From Opisthocomus hoazin (lineage: Eukaryota > Chordata > Aves > Opisthocomiformes > Opisthocomidae): a DNA stretch of 64,000 bases. Of this stretch, positions 53,601 through 64,000 are shown in pieces. Both the position numbers and the translations under genes were made by a program. The notes below the pieces were generated by a model, which searched no databases, had not been told where the DNA came from, and saw nothing but the letters and a program-made list of their open reading frames with translations. Positions within the stretch are counted from its first letter, which is position 1. Every line of letters starts with the position of its first letter. The stretch lies in contig NC_134440.1 of NCBI RefSeq assembly GCF_030867145.1, forward strand, positions 4,836,001-4,900,000. The letters run 5' to 3'.

Positions 53601-56600
53601 CTGCTGCTCCCTGCAAAGGCAGCGATCGCACAGATTACATCATGGAGAGCCGCCTGCGCTTCAGTCTAAGAGTCTCCTCCGGGCGTCAAGGCGGGTCGGC
53701 GGAGGGACGGCGGGTGGCAGCAGGTCCGGCCGTCGGGGTAGCGAGGCCTGGACCCCTTGGAAGGAGGGCAGCGGTGGGGCGCAGGCAAAGGGGCTGTCGC
53801 CTGCTTTGCGTGAGCACAGGCAGCAGAGCTTGCCAGGAGAGCCAACGAGATTCTTCCTGTGCTCCAGTCTGAGCAAGGACCGGCAGGTTTTGCTTTGCGG
53901 ATGTCAGATGCTCACCATCACCCGGGACCAAACCCTAAACAGCCTGTTCTTTCCCGCCTGCTGCAGCGACCCTCGGCCTGTGTTGCTCATACTCTCTGAT
54001 TCCCCAGCCCAACAGGGGAGCCAAGTTTCACCCTCACTTCTCAGCCTTTATCACCCTGTTTTTGGAGCTTACACAAAAACCCAGCCCTCCATTTCTTCCC
54101 AGAGATACTGAGCTGAATTGCAGACCGGATCTGAGCATCTAGAATCCATCTAGTTCTCTTGCATTCCTAGAGCAAGGAGGTCAGACAGTTATTCCCTCGA
54201 GTGTGCTAAAGAACAAATCACTCACCAGTGAAAACAAATTTATTTCCTAACCCTTACATCCAGGACCACGCATCCTTTTCTGACTTCGACTGGAGGGTGT
54301 CAGCTGGGACGGATTTGTGCTGCGCCTCTTGGATTGCAAATAGCCAGGTTGCAGACATCAATTTGTCAAGACTGCGCCAGGTTGTCCTAGATGGTCAGAC
54401 GGTTGAGGTAAAGCTTTGTCTTCTGGTATATCCTGTGCACAGAATAGATTATCACAGGATACCAAAGGAGAAATAATAATTGATTGTAACATTAATTAGC
54501 TAGAAATCAAAATGATCCAAAGTTAAAGGCTTGGTCCAGGTAGTATTTGATATTCCAGTCTGATCTGGGGGAATGGCTGCCTGCTACGAACGGATCTCCT
54601 GCAGGTAAATACTGGGCTCTTAAGCTCTGGATCTGAAAGCAGATGACACGAAGGGAACCCATTTTCAGCTGGCACTGGGTGCTGTTCAAGTCACAGCATG
54701 GTTAGAATAAAGCCAGGTGCTCTACTTCCACCTGGGTGTTTTTTCTGGTCTTCAGTACCAGTGCGTACGGTGGGCCAAATCCTGTGACCAGCTTACATCA
54801 GCTGAGAATCCGACTGGCCACTGCGACATTTTTGTTGTTGCTTAAGATAAAAGACGGTTTTGAGCAGAATGTACCTGTCTTCGACATCCGTCAGTGAGTA
54901 CCATGGGAGGCTCAAACACTGATCTCTTGAAGGAGGAGATGGAGAATTGAGCAGTACCCGATGACCTTGCAATGCATTAGTCACAGCACGAAGAATGTAG
55001 ACTGGTGTGCGGGTAAAACAAGATGTTACAGCCTTGCTAGTGCTTGGCCTTGGACATGTGTCTGTGAGAGATTTTCATTCAGGAGCCAAATCTGGAAGCC
55101 TTTGCTCCAGCTTTATGCAGGCAAAGCAGGGATTCGGGGGAAATGTAAAAAGGACAGGAGCTGAAACTGTAAACAGCATCTTCTGGAAAATGCTGAGGGG
55201 TGCCTAAGTCCCTCCAGAACATACATCAAAAGGACAGGGAGACCTGAGTACCTAATTCCCTTGGAAAGTCCTACTAGAGAGGAAGCCCAGAGTAAGGGAC
55301 TGAGGCCAGTGTTTACAGCTGTTATTACCCCAGCTGGATCTCTTCACCCTTAATTCTCCCGCTACCTCATTTGCTCACCAGGACTCTCCCAATTTGCTCT
55401 CAGTTCAGCCTTAACGTGTGCCATCCCCTGGCCCAGAGCTGCAGCTACAAAGTTATCTTGGATTCCTCTCCAGTTTTTGCCTTCGAGCTTTTTCTGCTCT
55501 TGAGCCAAATGGAGAAAGGCCCCACTGAGGTTAAGGAAAAGGGCCGTGAGGAATGGTGAAGAACAAGCCCTCCAGCCGCATATCTACGAGGATCAGCCAT
55601 TTTGCAGCCATGATGAGTCCACAAGCGACAAGAAGTGTAGAGGGACTGCCTGTTTTCCTGAGAGCTGTGGCCTCTTCTTTTAGAGATATTGGCCAGGACT
55701 TTGGACTCAAGCCCCCTCTGTGCCGTCTAACCAGTAATTTTGGCCAGCAATTTCAGTTGAAACTTCAGAAATTTGATTTTCAAAGGGATCTGAGTTGTGA
55801 GCATGAGGTGTACCTGAGCCAAGCCCAAACTGTCTCAAGCCTGAGCGACTTGCTCTGAAGATGCATTTGAAATGTAGGGCTTATTGCGAGAAGAGACCTG
55901 GAAACTCACTGCATTTATGGCAGATTCATTCTCTCTGGCTTTTCCACCTTGTGAGACTCCTCTGCCTCACTCATTTGCATTCCAGACTCGTTTCAATGGA
56001 AGAGGGGATTGGATAGATTTTTCTCGTGAAGAAAGTCTGGGATGAACTTAGAAGCCACAACAGGAAAGGTCACTGTTTTATTTAATTATTTCAAGTTGTT
56101 TTCCACCCCCTACTCAGAGCAGCCCTCGCGGCTCAGTAATTAGCAACGAAGCGAAGGGGGAGCGAGCTGGACTTTGGCCCCAACTGACCTGATTCATACA
56201 ACATGTCTGATTAATGCACCTGGTCACATGGCAGCTGCCAGCGACTTGTTGCTGGGCATCCAGAGGTTTCCAAGGGAACCGCTCCTTCTCCTGCCAATGC
56301 TCCTCAACAAGTGCGGGAGAGCCGCAGTTCGGAGGGCCTGATGCCCAGCCGGGCGGAAGACGGGAGCAAAGGTGTGCGGAGAAACACCCAAAATAGAAAG
56401 CGCCCGCGCTGAATTTAGTGACGCTCCGCAGCACAGCGGCTTGGACAAACCCTCTGAGCAGAGCCCTGCGGTGCGTGCTCGAATCCCCGAGCCGCGGGAC
56501 TGCCTCTGCTCAGCCCTCCCTGCCGTCCTCTCCTGCACACCCTCCCTTGAGCACACAGCCGTAGCTGCTGCACACCTATCCCAGCCCACGCACGCATCGC

Positions 56601-58984
56601 TCATGCACAATCCTACGTACGCCCCATGAAACCAAAGACACATCACAAACAACACAACAGCTACGCGCTAACAGAGACACGCTCCCAGCCCCCCTGCATT
56701 TTCCTCTTCTCACAGAGGAGCTCTAGCACACAGTCGAGACCCCTTTCCTGAGGTGTGTTTAAAAACTCTCAGGTTACAGAGAGCTCTACGGACAGAGACC
56801 CAGTCCCCTAGAAGCTCTCCACCACTGCACACACAGATCCAGCCTACCTATGCAGACTGGCACAGAGCTCCCACGTAGACTGATCTCATCTCCCTCCCCC
56901 AAATCCCGCTCCCCGCACACGCAGCCAGAGCGCTGCCCACACACAGGCGTGGCGGCTTCCACACACACAGCGTCTCTTCACACCTCCCCTCTACACACAC
57001 ATCCTTACACACGCACGCTCTGCACTACTTGCAGGCATCTCCCTCTGCACGCAGTTCTGCAGGCTCACACTCACATCCTTGTTTGTAGATGTTCCTGCTT
57101 GTTTGCACACAGATGGAGACACCCTTATGCATGTGCACACACACTCACACGTTGGTTTCCCACTCCCCGCAATCCGCACGCAGCCGTTGACGCATATCTC
57201 AGGTTCGCCTCCTGTGCATGCACCCGTAAATGTACCTTCAGTGTCCACCGGCACGCCCCGACACCTCTGACAGGGACTTCTGCTAGCGTGCACCCCCTCA
57301 TCCCTTCTCCCCTTCCTTGTAGCTGCAGGGGTTGTATCTGCATTGTCTCACAAGCCTAGCATGTGCTATACACACGTACACAGGCCAGCAGTTCTTGGCA
57401 GTAAAAATAAAGTCTCTGAACTAGCAAAGGCAGTTGACTTGGCAAGTAGCACCGTTCCGTAACACCAGTCTTCCAAACATACTAGGCAGTCTTACAGCAG
57501 CCTGTCTTTCCTCTTTTCCTTTTCACTATGGTGGAGGAAGATGGGGAGGGTGTGTGTATCTACACTGTGTGCTCTAACAGTAACCTCCCGAGCTTGTCAA
57601 CGCTGCTCCAGTTTTCTTAGTCATGGGGTAAGCATTAGCTGCAACAGGGCTCCAGAGGTTGTTAGCACTGTGCCAGCAGACCTTCCGTTACAACCTCACA
57701 TACACCTGATCCCTGGCAGCGGACAGTCAGCTTCACTCAACTGATTTTTGTAGAGCAACACTGATTTATCCCCACTGAAACAATGGTTTGCATTGCTGAA
57801 GGACATGAACACTCAGGGAAACATCTCAAACATGCTCGGTTTCCTCACACGCCTTACCTTCCAAAATCTTTCTCCTTTTTCCCAGGAAGGTAGTGCAGCC
57901 TCGCTAACTCTCTCAATCAAACTGCTTTCAGCAGATGCTTATCCACTATCTCTTACCTCATCCTCCAGACTAGAGCATGTGCCTGCAAGAATATGAGATG
58001 CAAATGGCTTCATGTAGCAAACCGGATTTACGTGATGGGAAGAGAAAGATTCAAAGGGTCTGGTTCCTCTGCCTCTTAACTCAGTTTTACACCACACCAG
58101 AACATTCGATACAGGAGGTGGAACAGACTGAGGAGAAATGTTATTTGGACTAAGCTCAAAGGCTTAAGCAAGAGGAGGCATGTTCAAAACTGCATGCAAG
58201 ACCGTGTATGTTAACAATGCAGCTAGAAAGATACAACTCCATGGAGGGCAGAAAAGGCTACAAATGAACAACTGCTTGTTAGAGTCAAGGTCTCTGTCCA
58301 AGCGTATGTAAGGAAGCAGACATATTTGTGCCAGGGTGAGCTCTCTCTCACCATGTTCAAATTATGTGTGCGAGCACGTGTGCCTGCGAAGTACAAGGCT
58401 ATGTTTATGTGTAATGAACACACTTTTAATGAGGTGTCTGCAAAAGGCACAATCAAGTAGTGGCAGAGTATGTTCATGCCTCAGGGGAGAGCGTGGAAGT
58501 CTATCTCCCTGCCTTTATCTCTGTGCTGTATTAAACCCCATGTGCATGTACTTGAACTTGTGACATTGAGACCATCACAAATATAATGAGGAGAAAGAGG
58601 TCATTCAGACAAACTTGCCTGTCCTTGGTTGAGTTTGTGTTCATGTCTCCAGCAACAGACCCTCAGCTGCTGAAGCAGTTAAAAGGAGAATATTGTAAAA
58701 ATAAAGCCCATGCTAACTGAGTAAACAAGAAGCTTGAGAACTGGATCTGTCAGGGGCTAGGGCAGCTTGTAAGCAGAGGTTAAAGGAAAAAATAAAATAA
58801 ATAAAAACAAGCTGAAGAGCAAACAAGAGCACCAGAGGCAATATTTTCATAAGCATTAGAAGTAGAACCTATGTTCCATTTTCAGAAGTGGTTTTAACAC
58901 TTAGAAGTCAAAATCACACGACCTTTCAATAAAATCTGGGATTCTGTGTCCCTTAGATATTTTAAATATTGTTTCTCACAGTAC
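53601..58984. other. Gene-poor region right of the CpG island
   Basis: No exon chain is visible. A CA-rich segment occupies 56.56-57.36 kb. The stretch 55.95-56.3 kb holds AT-rich unique sequence with TAATTAG and CTGATTAATG cores that could be regulatory. A plus-strand DPP9 exon was looked for and not found. Confidence 0.4.
56560..57360. repeat. CA-rich cryptic simple-sequence region
   Basis: The plus strand is littered with short CACAC and ACACAC runs between unique bases over about 800 bases, without a fixed repeat unit. This looks like a decayed microsatellite or minisatellite cluster. Confidence 0.6.
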
Positions 58985-59220
58985 GAGAAGTTGGTGCCCC
59001 AGTGAAATTGCCAGGCAAGTTTAAAACAAACAAAAAGAAGTGTTTTTTCACACAGCACATAATTAAATTTTGGAGCTCATTTGCCACAGGATATTGTGTA
59101 GACTGAAAGTATAAATAGGTTCAAAAGATTTTAGACAAGTGTATGGAGGTTTGGTCTATCAGTGGCGATTAAACCTAATAGTCTGGATGCAACATCCAGG
59201 CAGTCCTCACAGATTGCTGG
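58985..59220 (+). mobile_element. Ancient CR1-type LINE fragment
   Basis: Phrases such as 'aagtgttttttcacacagca', 'ttggagctcatttgccacag', 'agtataaataggttcaaaag' and 'ggtctatcagtggcgattaa' match an old CR1 lineage shared by reptiles and birds, as I recall it. It is diverged, with unclear ends. Confidence 0.65.
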
Positions 59221-62200
59221 GAGCTACGAAACTACAGGTAGGAGAAGCCTTATTCTTTGTACACCCTTGTGCACTGTCCTAAACATCTTCTTCCACTTAC
59301 TACCAGGGCCAGTACACTGGGATAAGGAGGTGTCTGCTGTGGATCAGTCAGACCATGTTTATATTCCTAAACATACCATGAATCACTGATTTAGGCTTTT
59401 AGAGGGATCGTAATAATCAATCATTTAGGAACCCTGATCCTTACTGATTCTCATCTCATCTATTCTGCTACAAATTAGATGCTGTTGCCACTAGACTGCA
59501 ACAGAATTACACCTCTGTGGAACTCACCTCATATGGTGAATTCCAAACAGTTAATTTAGGGTCATTTGACATTGGATTTGAACCCAGTGTCTCCTCCACA
59601 GAGAGATTTCAGAAGAAGGTGGCGAAAACAAGGCTTTAGTCAGTACAAGAGTCCATATTACTGCGTAATAAGACAGTCCGATTTAGATCCCACCGCACTG
59701 ACTAGAAGCAAATTCAGAAAACGTGTGGTCGTTGTGCTTCGAAGAGATTTTTCAGACAACGCTGCTCCACATGCCCATCCCAGGAGAAAAGTAAACTGTG
59801 TATGAGGACAGGCGTAGAGGCAAATTCTGCTCTCATGCAGCAGTGTCAATGTGGAGTATCTCCAACAAGCTGACAGGTGCTAACTAGTGCACGATTAGGC
59901 TTGCAGTTAGTGAGCACAGTGCTGACCAAAGAGGCTAAGTCCTGAGAAACTCCACTGATGTGGGTAGAATTAGCAAAAACTGATACTAATCCTGAACTGA
60001 CTGGGAGTACCAAAGGAAAATGGCAATGTTTTGTCCCTGAGTATCTAAAGCAGAGACGAGTGAGCAGTGGCCCGTTGATGTCCGTAGGTTTTGTAGAGCT
60101 TCGCTGCTGGCAGTGGACAATGATGTTTCCGAAGAAAGACGTGACCCTTCCAATACGCAAGATCAAGTGTCCGGTAATTGTTCTCTCTGTGTGTACCTAT
60201 GAGTTCGTCTTAGCGGTGTTCCTGGAGACCGTATTGGTCCAAACCACAACATGCCTGTTCTGCATTTATTCATGTCCGTTCTTCGCTTCTCTTCCCCTCC
60301 TACTCTCCTCAATATTTCCTCTCTTCTGCCCTTCTCTTCCTTTCTGTTTCTGTCCTACCCTCCCTGTACCCCACTCCAACTCAAACACCCAAGCCTTTTT
60401 TTGGATGAAAATGATGAAAAATAAACCCCTTGTGAGGAGCTGCAGTATGTGCTCTGCCAGAGAGCGGTCTTATTCATTAAAGTAATGGTCTTGTATGCAT
60501 TTGGGCATGTTATCAGTAACACTCCAAAGGGAAATGGACTACTTAAACCTATTATATCACTGCTTTATTCACCATGTGCTGCCATTTACCTCCTACATGA
60601 CGCTGGGCTCTAATAGCACCAGTTCTGAGAAACCCTGCACATTAGCCACAAGCAGCTCATTAATCCACTGTTTTCATTCTTGCAAAAAAATGGGCTCCAA
60701 CCACATGAGAGCTCAGATGCCGAGTGCTCAGCCAAAAACAAAACAGCTTTGTTGTGCCAGCAGCTCTGAGGTAGCCCCAAACAGAACAGCACTTCCTGTT
60801 GATGGGGCACAGAGGGGGTCCTTGGGCTTGGGGGACAGGGATGGGCATCGGGGAATGGGACAAAGCTGTCAGCCAGCAGCTGCTGCACAGAGACTTGCAG
60901 AATCCGGTTCCTGGAGGCTCCAAGCCAGGCCCATGTAGCCTTCACTAGAATCAGGTCCTGGCTGTTGATGCAGCCCCGTCCCAGGATATCAATTGTCTGT
61001 CCCAGACAGAAGAAAGAAAATGGAAGGCATCTCTTGAACTCCAGCATGGGGAGTGTGTGATCAGACTGGGGACTGGCAGAATTAATTCCAGGCAGATACA
61101 ATGAGATCTTCCTCAAGAGCCCTTGAAGAAAATGAAAGGCCCCATGTCCCAGCCCCGAGCCACAAATCTGTGAGCCTTTTTGCTTCTTCGCAAACACACA
61201 GCGGCTGTAGCATAAAAAAGCAGTCACATCTGCTTCATCAAAGAGAAGAGCCTGCTAAGGGCCCAGGCTTTCTCTCCCTCGTCCCCTGCTTGCACCATGC
61301 TGAGGAGGCAAGCTGCTCCATCTCCTGGCTGACTGGGCTCGCTGTCCAAGCTCCTCTTTATCTCAGGGCAGAGCTTGCTGGAGAATGGTGCAGGTGTCTC
61401 CAAATGTGGTTATTTCTGCTGAAATATCCCAGGCTAACAAAGAAACCCTTCTAACTAGAAGATGCGCAGCTCGTGGACAGGAGCTCAGGTAAAAACAACT
61501 GCTTGTCCATGTGGGGAGAACAGAACACCTGTGTCCACAAACTAGGCGCGGACCAGAAACAAGAAGCAATACTTTTTCATGAGCAAGACTTCAGGAATCT
61601 CTTCTTCTGGGACCTCTTTGTCACTTCTCCCTGCCTTATTTATCCAAATAGCTGCTGCTCCCTGGCTGTAGAGCCCTGCTTTCCTACAGAACAAAGAGAA
61701 ATCTAAAGGCAAGAGGATCTGGCCAGGGTCACTGGTGGAAACAGAAGCAGAATCCAGGAGCTACCGCAGTATTTGACAGCCCCACTCTGAGCCCTGCCTT
61801 CTATTTCAGTAATCCTAGCTCAACTACAAGCTCAGCCACAGCTCTGCTATGTCATGGCCATCGTCAAACCTTCAGCTCTCCTTTTCAATCTTATGGAAAG
61901 CTGTTGCAGAGGCAGTGAGAACAAGAGATGCAAATGTCGGTCTTCAGGACCTATGGCATCTTGTTACCACTTGTGCTCCCTTCCTAGCCAAAGAGATCCC
62001 TTTCCCAGCTGGGAAGAAGGGTAGAGATCCTGCTGCCCACAGAGGAAGGGGAGCTGGATGCAGGATTCAGCTCTGGAGATACTGTGGGGCAGAATTAACC
62101 ACGAGAGACAATCATCAAATGATGGGTCTCCTCTGATTCGAGATCCCAGCTGCTGCTTCTGATCAGCGAGCAAACCTAAAACCACTGTCTGCCTACCAGA

Positions 62201-62755
62201 TGTGCACAGCTCTGTCCCACTTCCAAAGCCCTCCCCAAGTCACTGGGGTGCATGTGTTGCTTTATTTGAGATGGCTTAGTGAAAAATCTAAGCAGGGAAG
62301 CAGGGCTTAGAGGTGTGCAGTTGAATTTATTTCTGCTCTTGGGTGAGGACATGAGTGAAATAGGAGGTGAGGGGTAGAGGGCTGCTACTGGTGGAAGAAT
62401 TCCAGCCTGGCTGGGCTATGAGGTCTGCTCAGGAGAGCCTAAAGCCAGACAGTTCAAACTGCCCAGGGAGACCGAGGCTGATAAAATACCTACTGCCAAA
62501 AGGAAATGTGATTACAGGCCTAATCCTGTGCCCTGCCTGCTTCAATGTGTCTATGCAGAATGGCTCACATTGAGCGCAAAGCTGAGAGGCACTTACAGAG
62601 GCATTTAGTCTAACACAAAACATTCTCTTGGGGCTCAAGGGGGATGGAGCGGGGCTGGGCGGACTCCTCTCCATTGAGCTCAGCTTCATTGAAATCAATA
62701 CGATATTATGGTAGCGACTCCAGCCCTTAATATTCCACCTCTGAACAGTATCATG
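59221..62755. other. Nothing recognisable
   Basis: Unique sequence with short open frames only. No splice-bounded protein-like stretch, RNA gene or repeat array can be supported. Confidence 0.4.
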
Positions 62756-62960
62756 TTTGTGTTGAACAAGGAAGACTTAGGCTAGACATCAGGGAAAATT
62801 CTTTGCAGTGACAGAGACAATTAAGTCCTGGAACAGAGCACTGGGAAGGGGATACAATTTCTAGTGCACAAGGTTTTTAAAATGAAATTCAGACAAAATT
62901 CTTCCAGAAGGGATGTGGGGCATGGAGGGAGCCTTAGGGCAGCAGGATGGACTTCTGCCC
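62756..62960 (+). mobile_element. Old, degraded CR1 LINE fragment
   Basis: 'gacttaggctagacatcagg', 'attaagtcctggaacagagc' and 'aaggtttttaaaatgaaatt' follow the order of the CR1 3' region. The end is lost and the copy is old. Confidence 0.7.
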
Positions 62961-64000
62961 GAATCTATTTCTGGTCTTGTTAGACAGTTAGAGCAGGTTT
63001 TAGAGCCGTATGATCTCTGGACAGCTCTTTGAACAATATGGGTAACAGGCCCCAGCTTCAGGCTGTCTCTGCACCTCTTTTCTACCTCTCTTCTCCAGTC
63101 CTTAGCTGAAGCTTACCTGCTAACTGACATGTAAAACAAAGCTGCAAATCCCCTCTCCCCCACCTCCTGCATGTCTCTGCCTCTCACTGCCCCACTGGCA
63201 GCCTGTTTTCTCTTTTGATGCTTCTAATGAAACTAAGTGGCTGCAACCAGAAAGTTTCCACTTTCTGCCTCTGGGCTGATTACTGCAGAGCTGACACAGG
63301 CAGCATCCTGCGCCGGAGCCTCTATGGATGGGAACCCTCAGGGGAGAGGATAAAGTAATGCTCCGTGCCCTCTGCTCACCAAGCACCATTAGAGTACTGA
63401 GTGCCTAACCCGGCAACCTAAGAGAGCAGGACCTCACCAGCCTGACTTCTGGGGCCAGAGTCCCTGGAAAACATGCGCTAGTGCACGGATGCATGATCTC
63501 TGCAGTCCTTGATACTGGGCTTCAGTATCAGAACCTAGAAAAGAATAAGTAAAGTTCTTTTCGCAGCCATGCTGCAGCAATCTTGGCTGGTGCTGCTAAA
63601 GGAGAGCTGGCCTCTCACTTGCTATTTTTGTGTGCACTTAATACTGTCTGGAGACACTTCTCCACATCCCTGGTGGATGGAGAGTGTTTGTGCCCTGAGC
63701 GGGGACAGAAGGAGCAGCTGTCAGGTATTGGGCCATCTCTCCAACCCCTTCTGCCTAGCCAGCCTCATCTTTGAAAGGTGGCGAGGGAAGAGTCCAGCAC
63801 AAGGGCAAACTCAGGCCCCGGCTGTCCTGCTGACAAGGATTCCTACCAGAGATTTCCAGGCATTAAGGTTGAACTTTTCCAGAGCGGCCACTAGCTTTCT
63901 GCCTGGCCGGAAACACGGAGGATGAGTAAGCTGAGCACACTAGGATTGCCAGATGACCAAGACACACTGAAAATCGCACTTAATTGCATCTTAGAAGGCA
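62961..64000. other. Right edge, nothing recognisable
   Basis: No supported gene or repeat. A 118-codon plus-strand frame at 63.57-63.93 kb lacks protein-like character. Confidence 0.4.

Noticed and set aside
52582-53872. Long open frames of 349 (minus) and 399 (plus) codons in the 53-kb CpG island
   Set aside because: Pro/Arg/Gly/Ala-rich low-complexity products expected of CpG-rich DNA. They overlap on both strands and the minus one runs across a TATA box and splice donor.
59566-59805. 79-codon plus-strand basic frame
   Set aside because: No family resemblance and no splice or promoter signals; ordinary chance open frame.
54000-64000. Search for DPP9 exons expected to the right by human synteny
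   Set aside because: No stretch resembling the DPP9 N-terminus or its propeller and hydrolase motifs was found, so DPP9 probably starts beyond the window or has coding exons further right.

Overview
The window looks like bird nuclear DNA. It carries several CR1 LINE 3' ends, one with the typical tail of repeated ATTCTGTGA, plus compact introns and CpG-island promoters. Four anchors match the gene order of human 19p13.3, which corresponds to chicken chromosome 28: PLIN3 (+), TICAM1 (+), FEM1A (-) and a miR-7 hairpin (-). The order and relative strands are those of human MIR7-3HG, FEM1A, TICAM1 and PLIN3, read inverted. The species cannot be fixed from the sequence.

Layout. 1-0.7 kb: a CpG-rich segment at the edge, probably the 5' end of the next gene to the left (UHRF1 by synteny). 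0.7-8.8 kb: no gene; a short minisatellite and three CR1 copies. 8.85-19.35 kb: PLIN3, with a candidate TATA/CCAAT promoter and noncoding exon 1 near 8.95 kb and seven coding exons from 13.96 to 18.40 kb. 19.5-23.4 kb: TICAM1, with a CpG-island promoter, candidate 5' exons and one coding exon. 23.4-29.3 kb: a gene-free gap. 29.3-32.5 kb: FEM1A on the minus strand, with one coding exon and a CpG-island promoter holding two ZNF143-like sites. 32.5-64 kb: a gene-poor region. Its only certain gene is a miR-7 hairpin (37.6 kb, minus). A CpG island at 52.7-53.6 kb holds a minus-strand TATA box and splice donor, and an unassigned protein-like exon lies at 47.1-47.3 kb, also minus. These two could belong to the miR-7 host transcript.

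The genes do not form one pathway. PLIN3 coats lipid droplets, TICAM1 (TRIF) is the TLR3 adaptor for interferon and NF-kB signalling, FEM1A is a CUL2 E3 substrate receptor, and miR-7 is a neuroendocrine microRNA. The most notable feature is in PLIN3: a tandem array of about seven 44-residue units (each four perilipin 11-mers) lengthens the protein to 763 residues, against 434 in human. The three central units differ by only one or two of 132 bases. A read-through and intronic poly(A) signal could yield a form with the PAT domain and repeats but no C-terminal helix bundle.

I saw no retroviral or other virus-like element, tRNA, rRNA or CRISPR array. All exon joins were read by eye from splice signals and protein similarity recalled from memory; no search was run.
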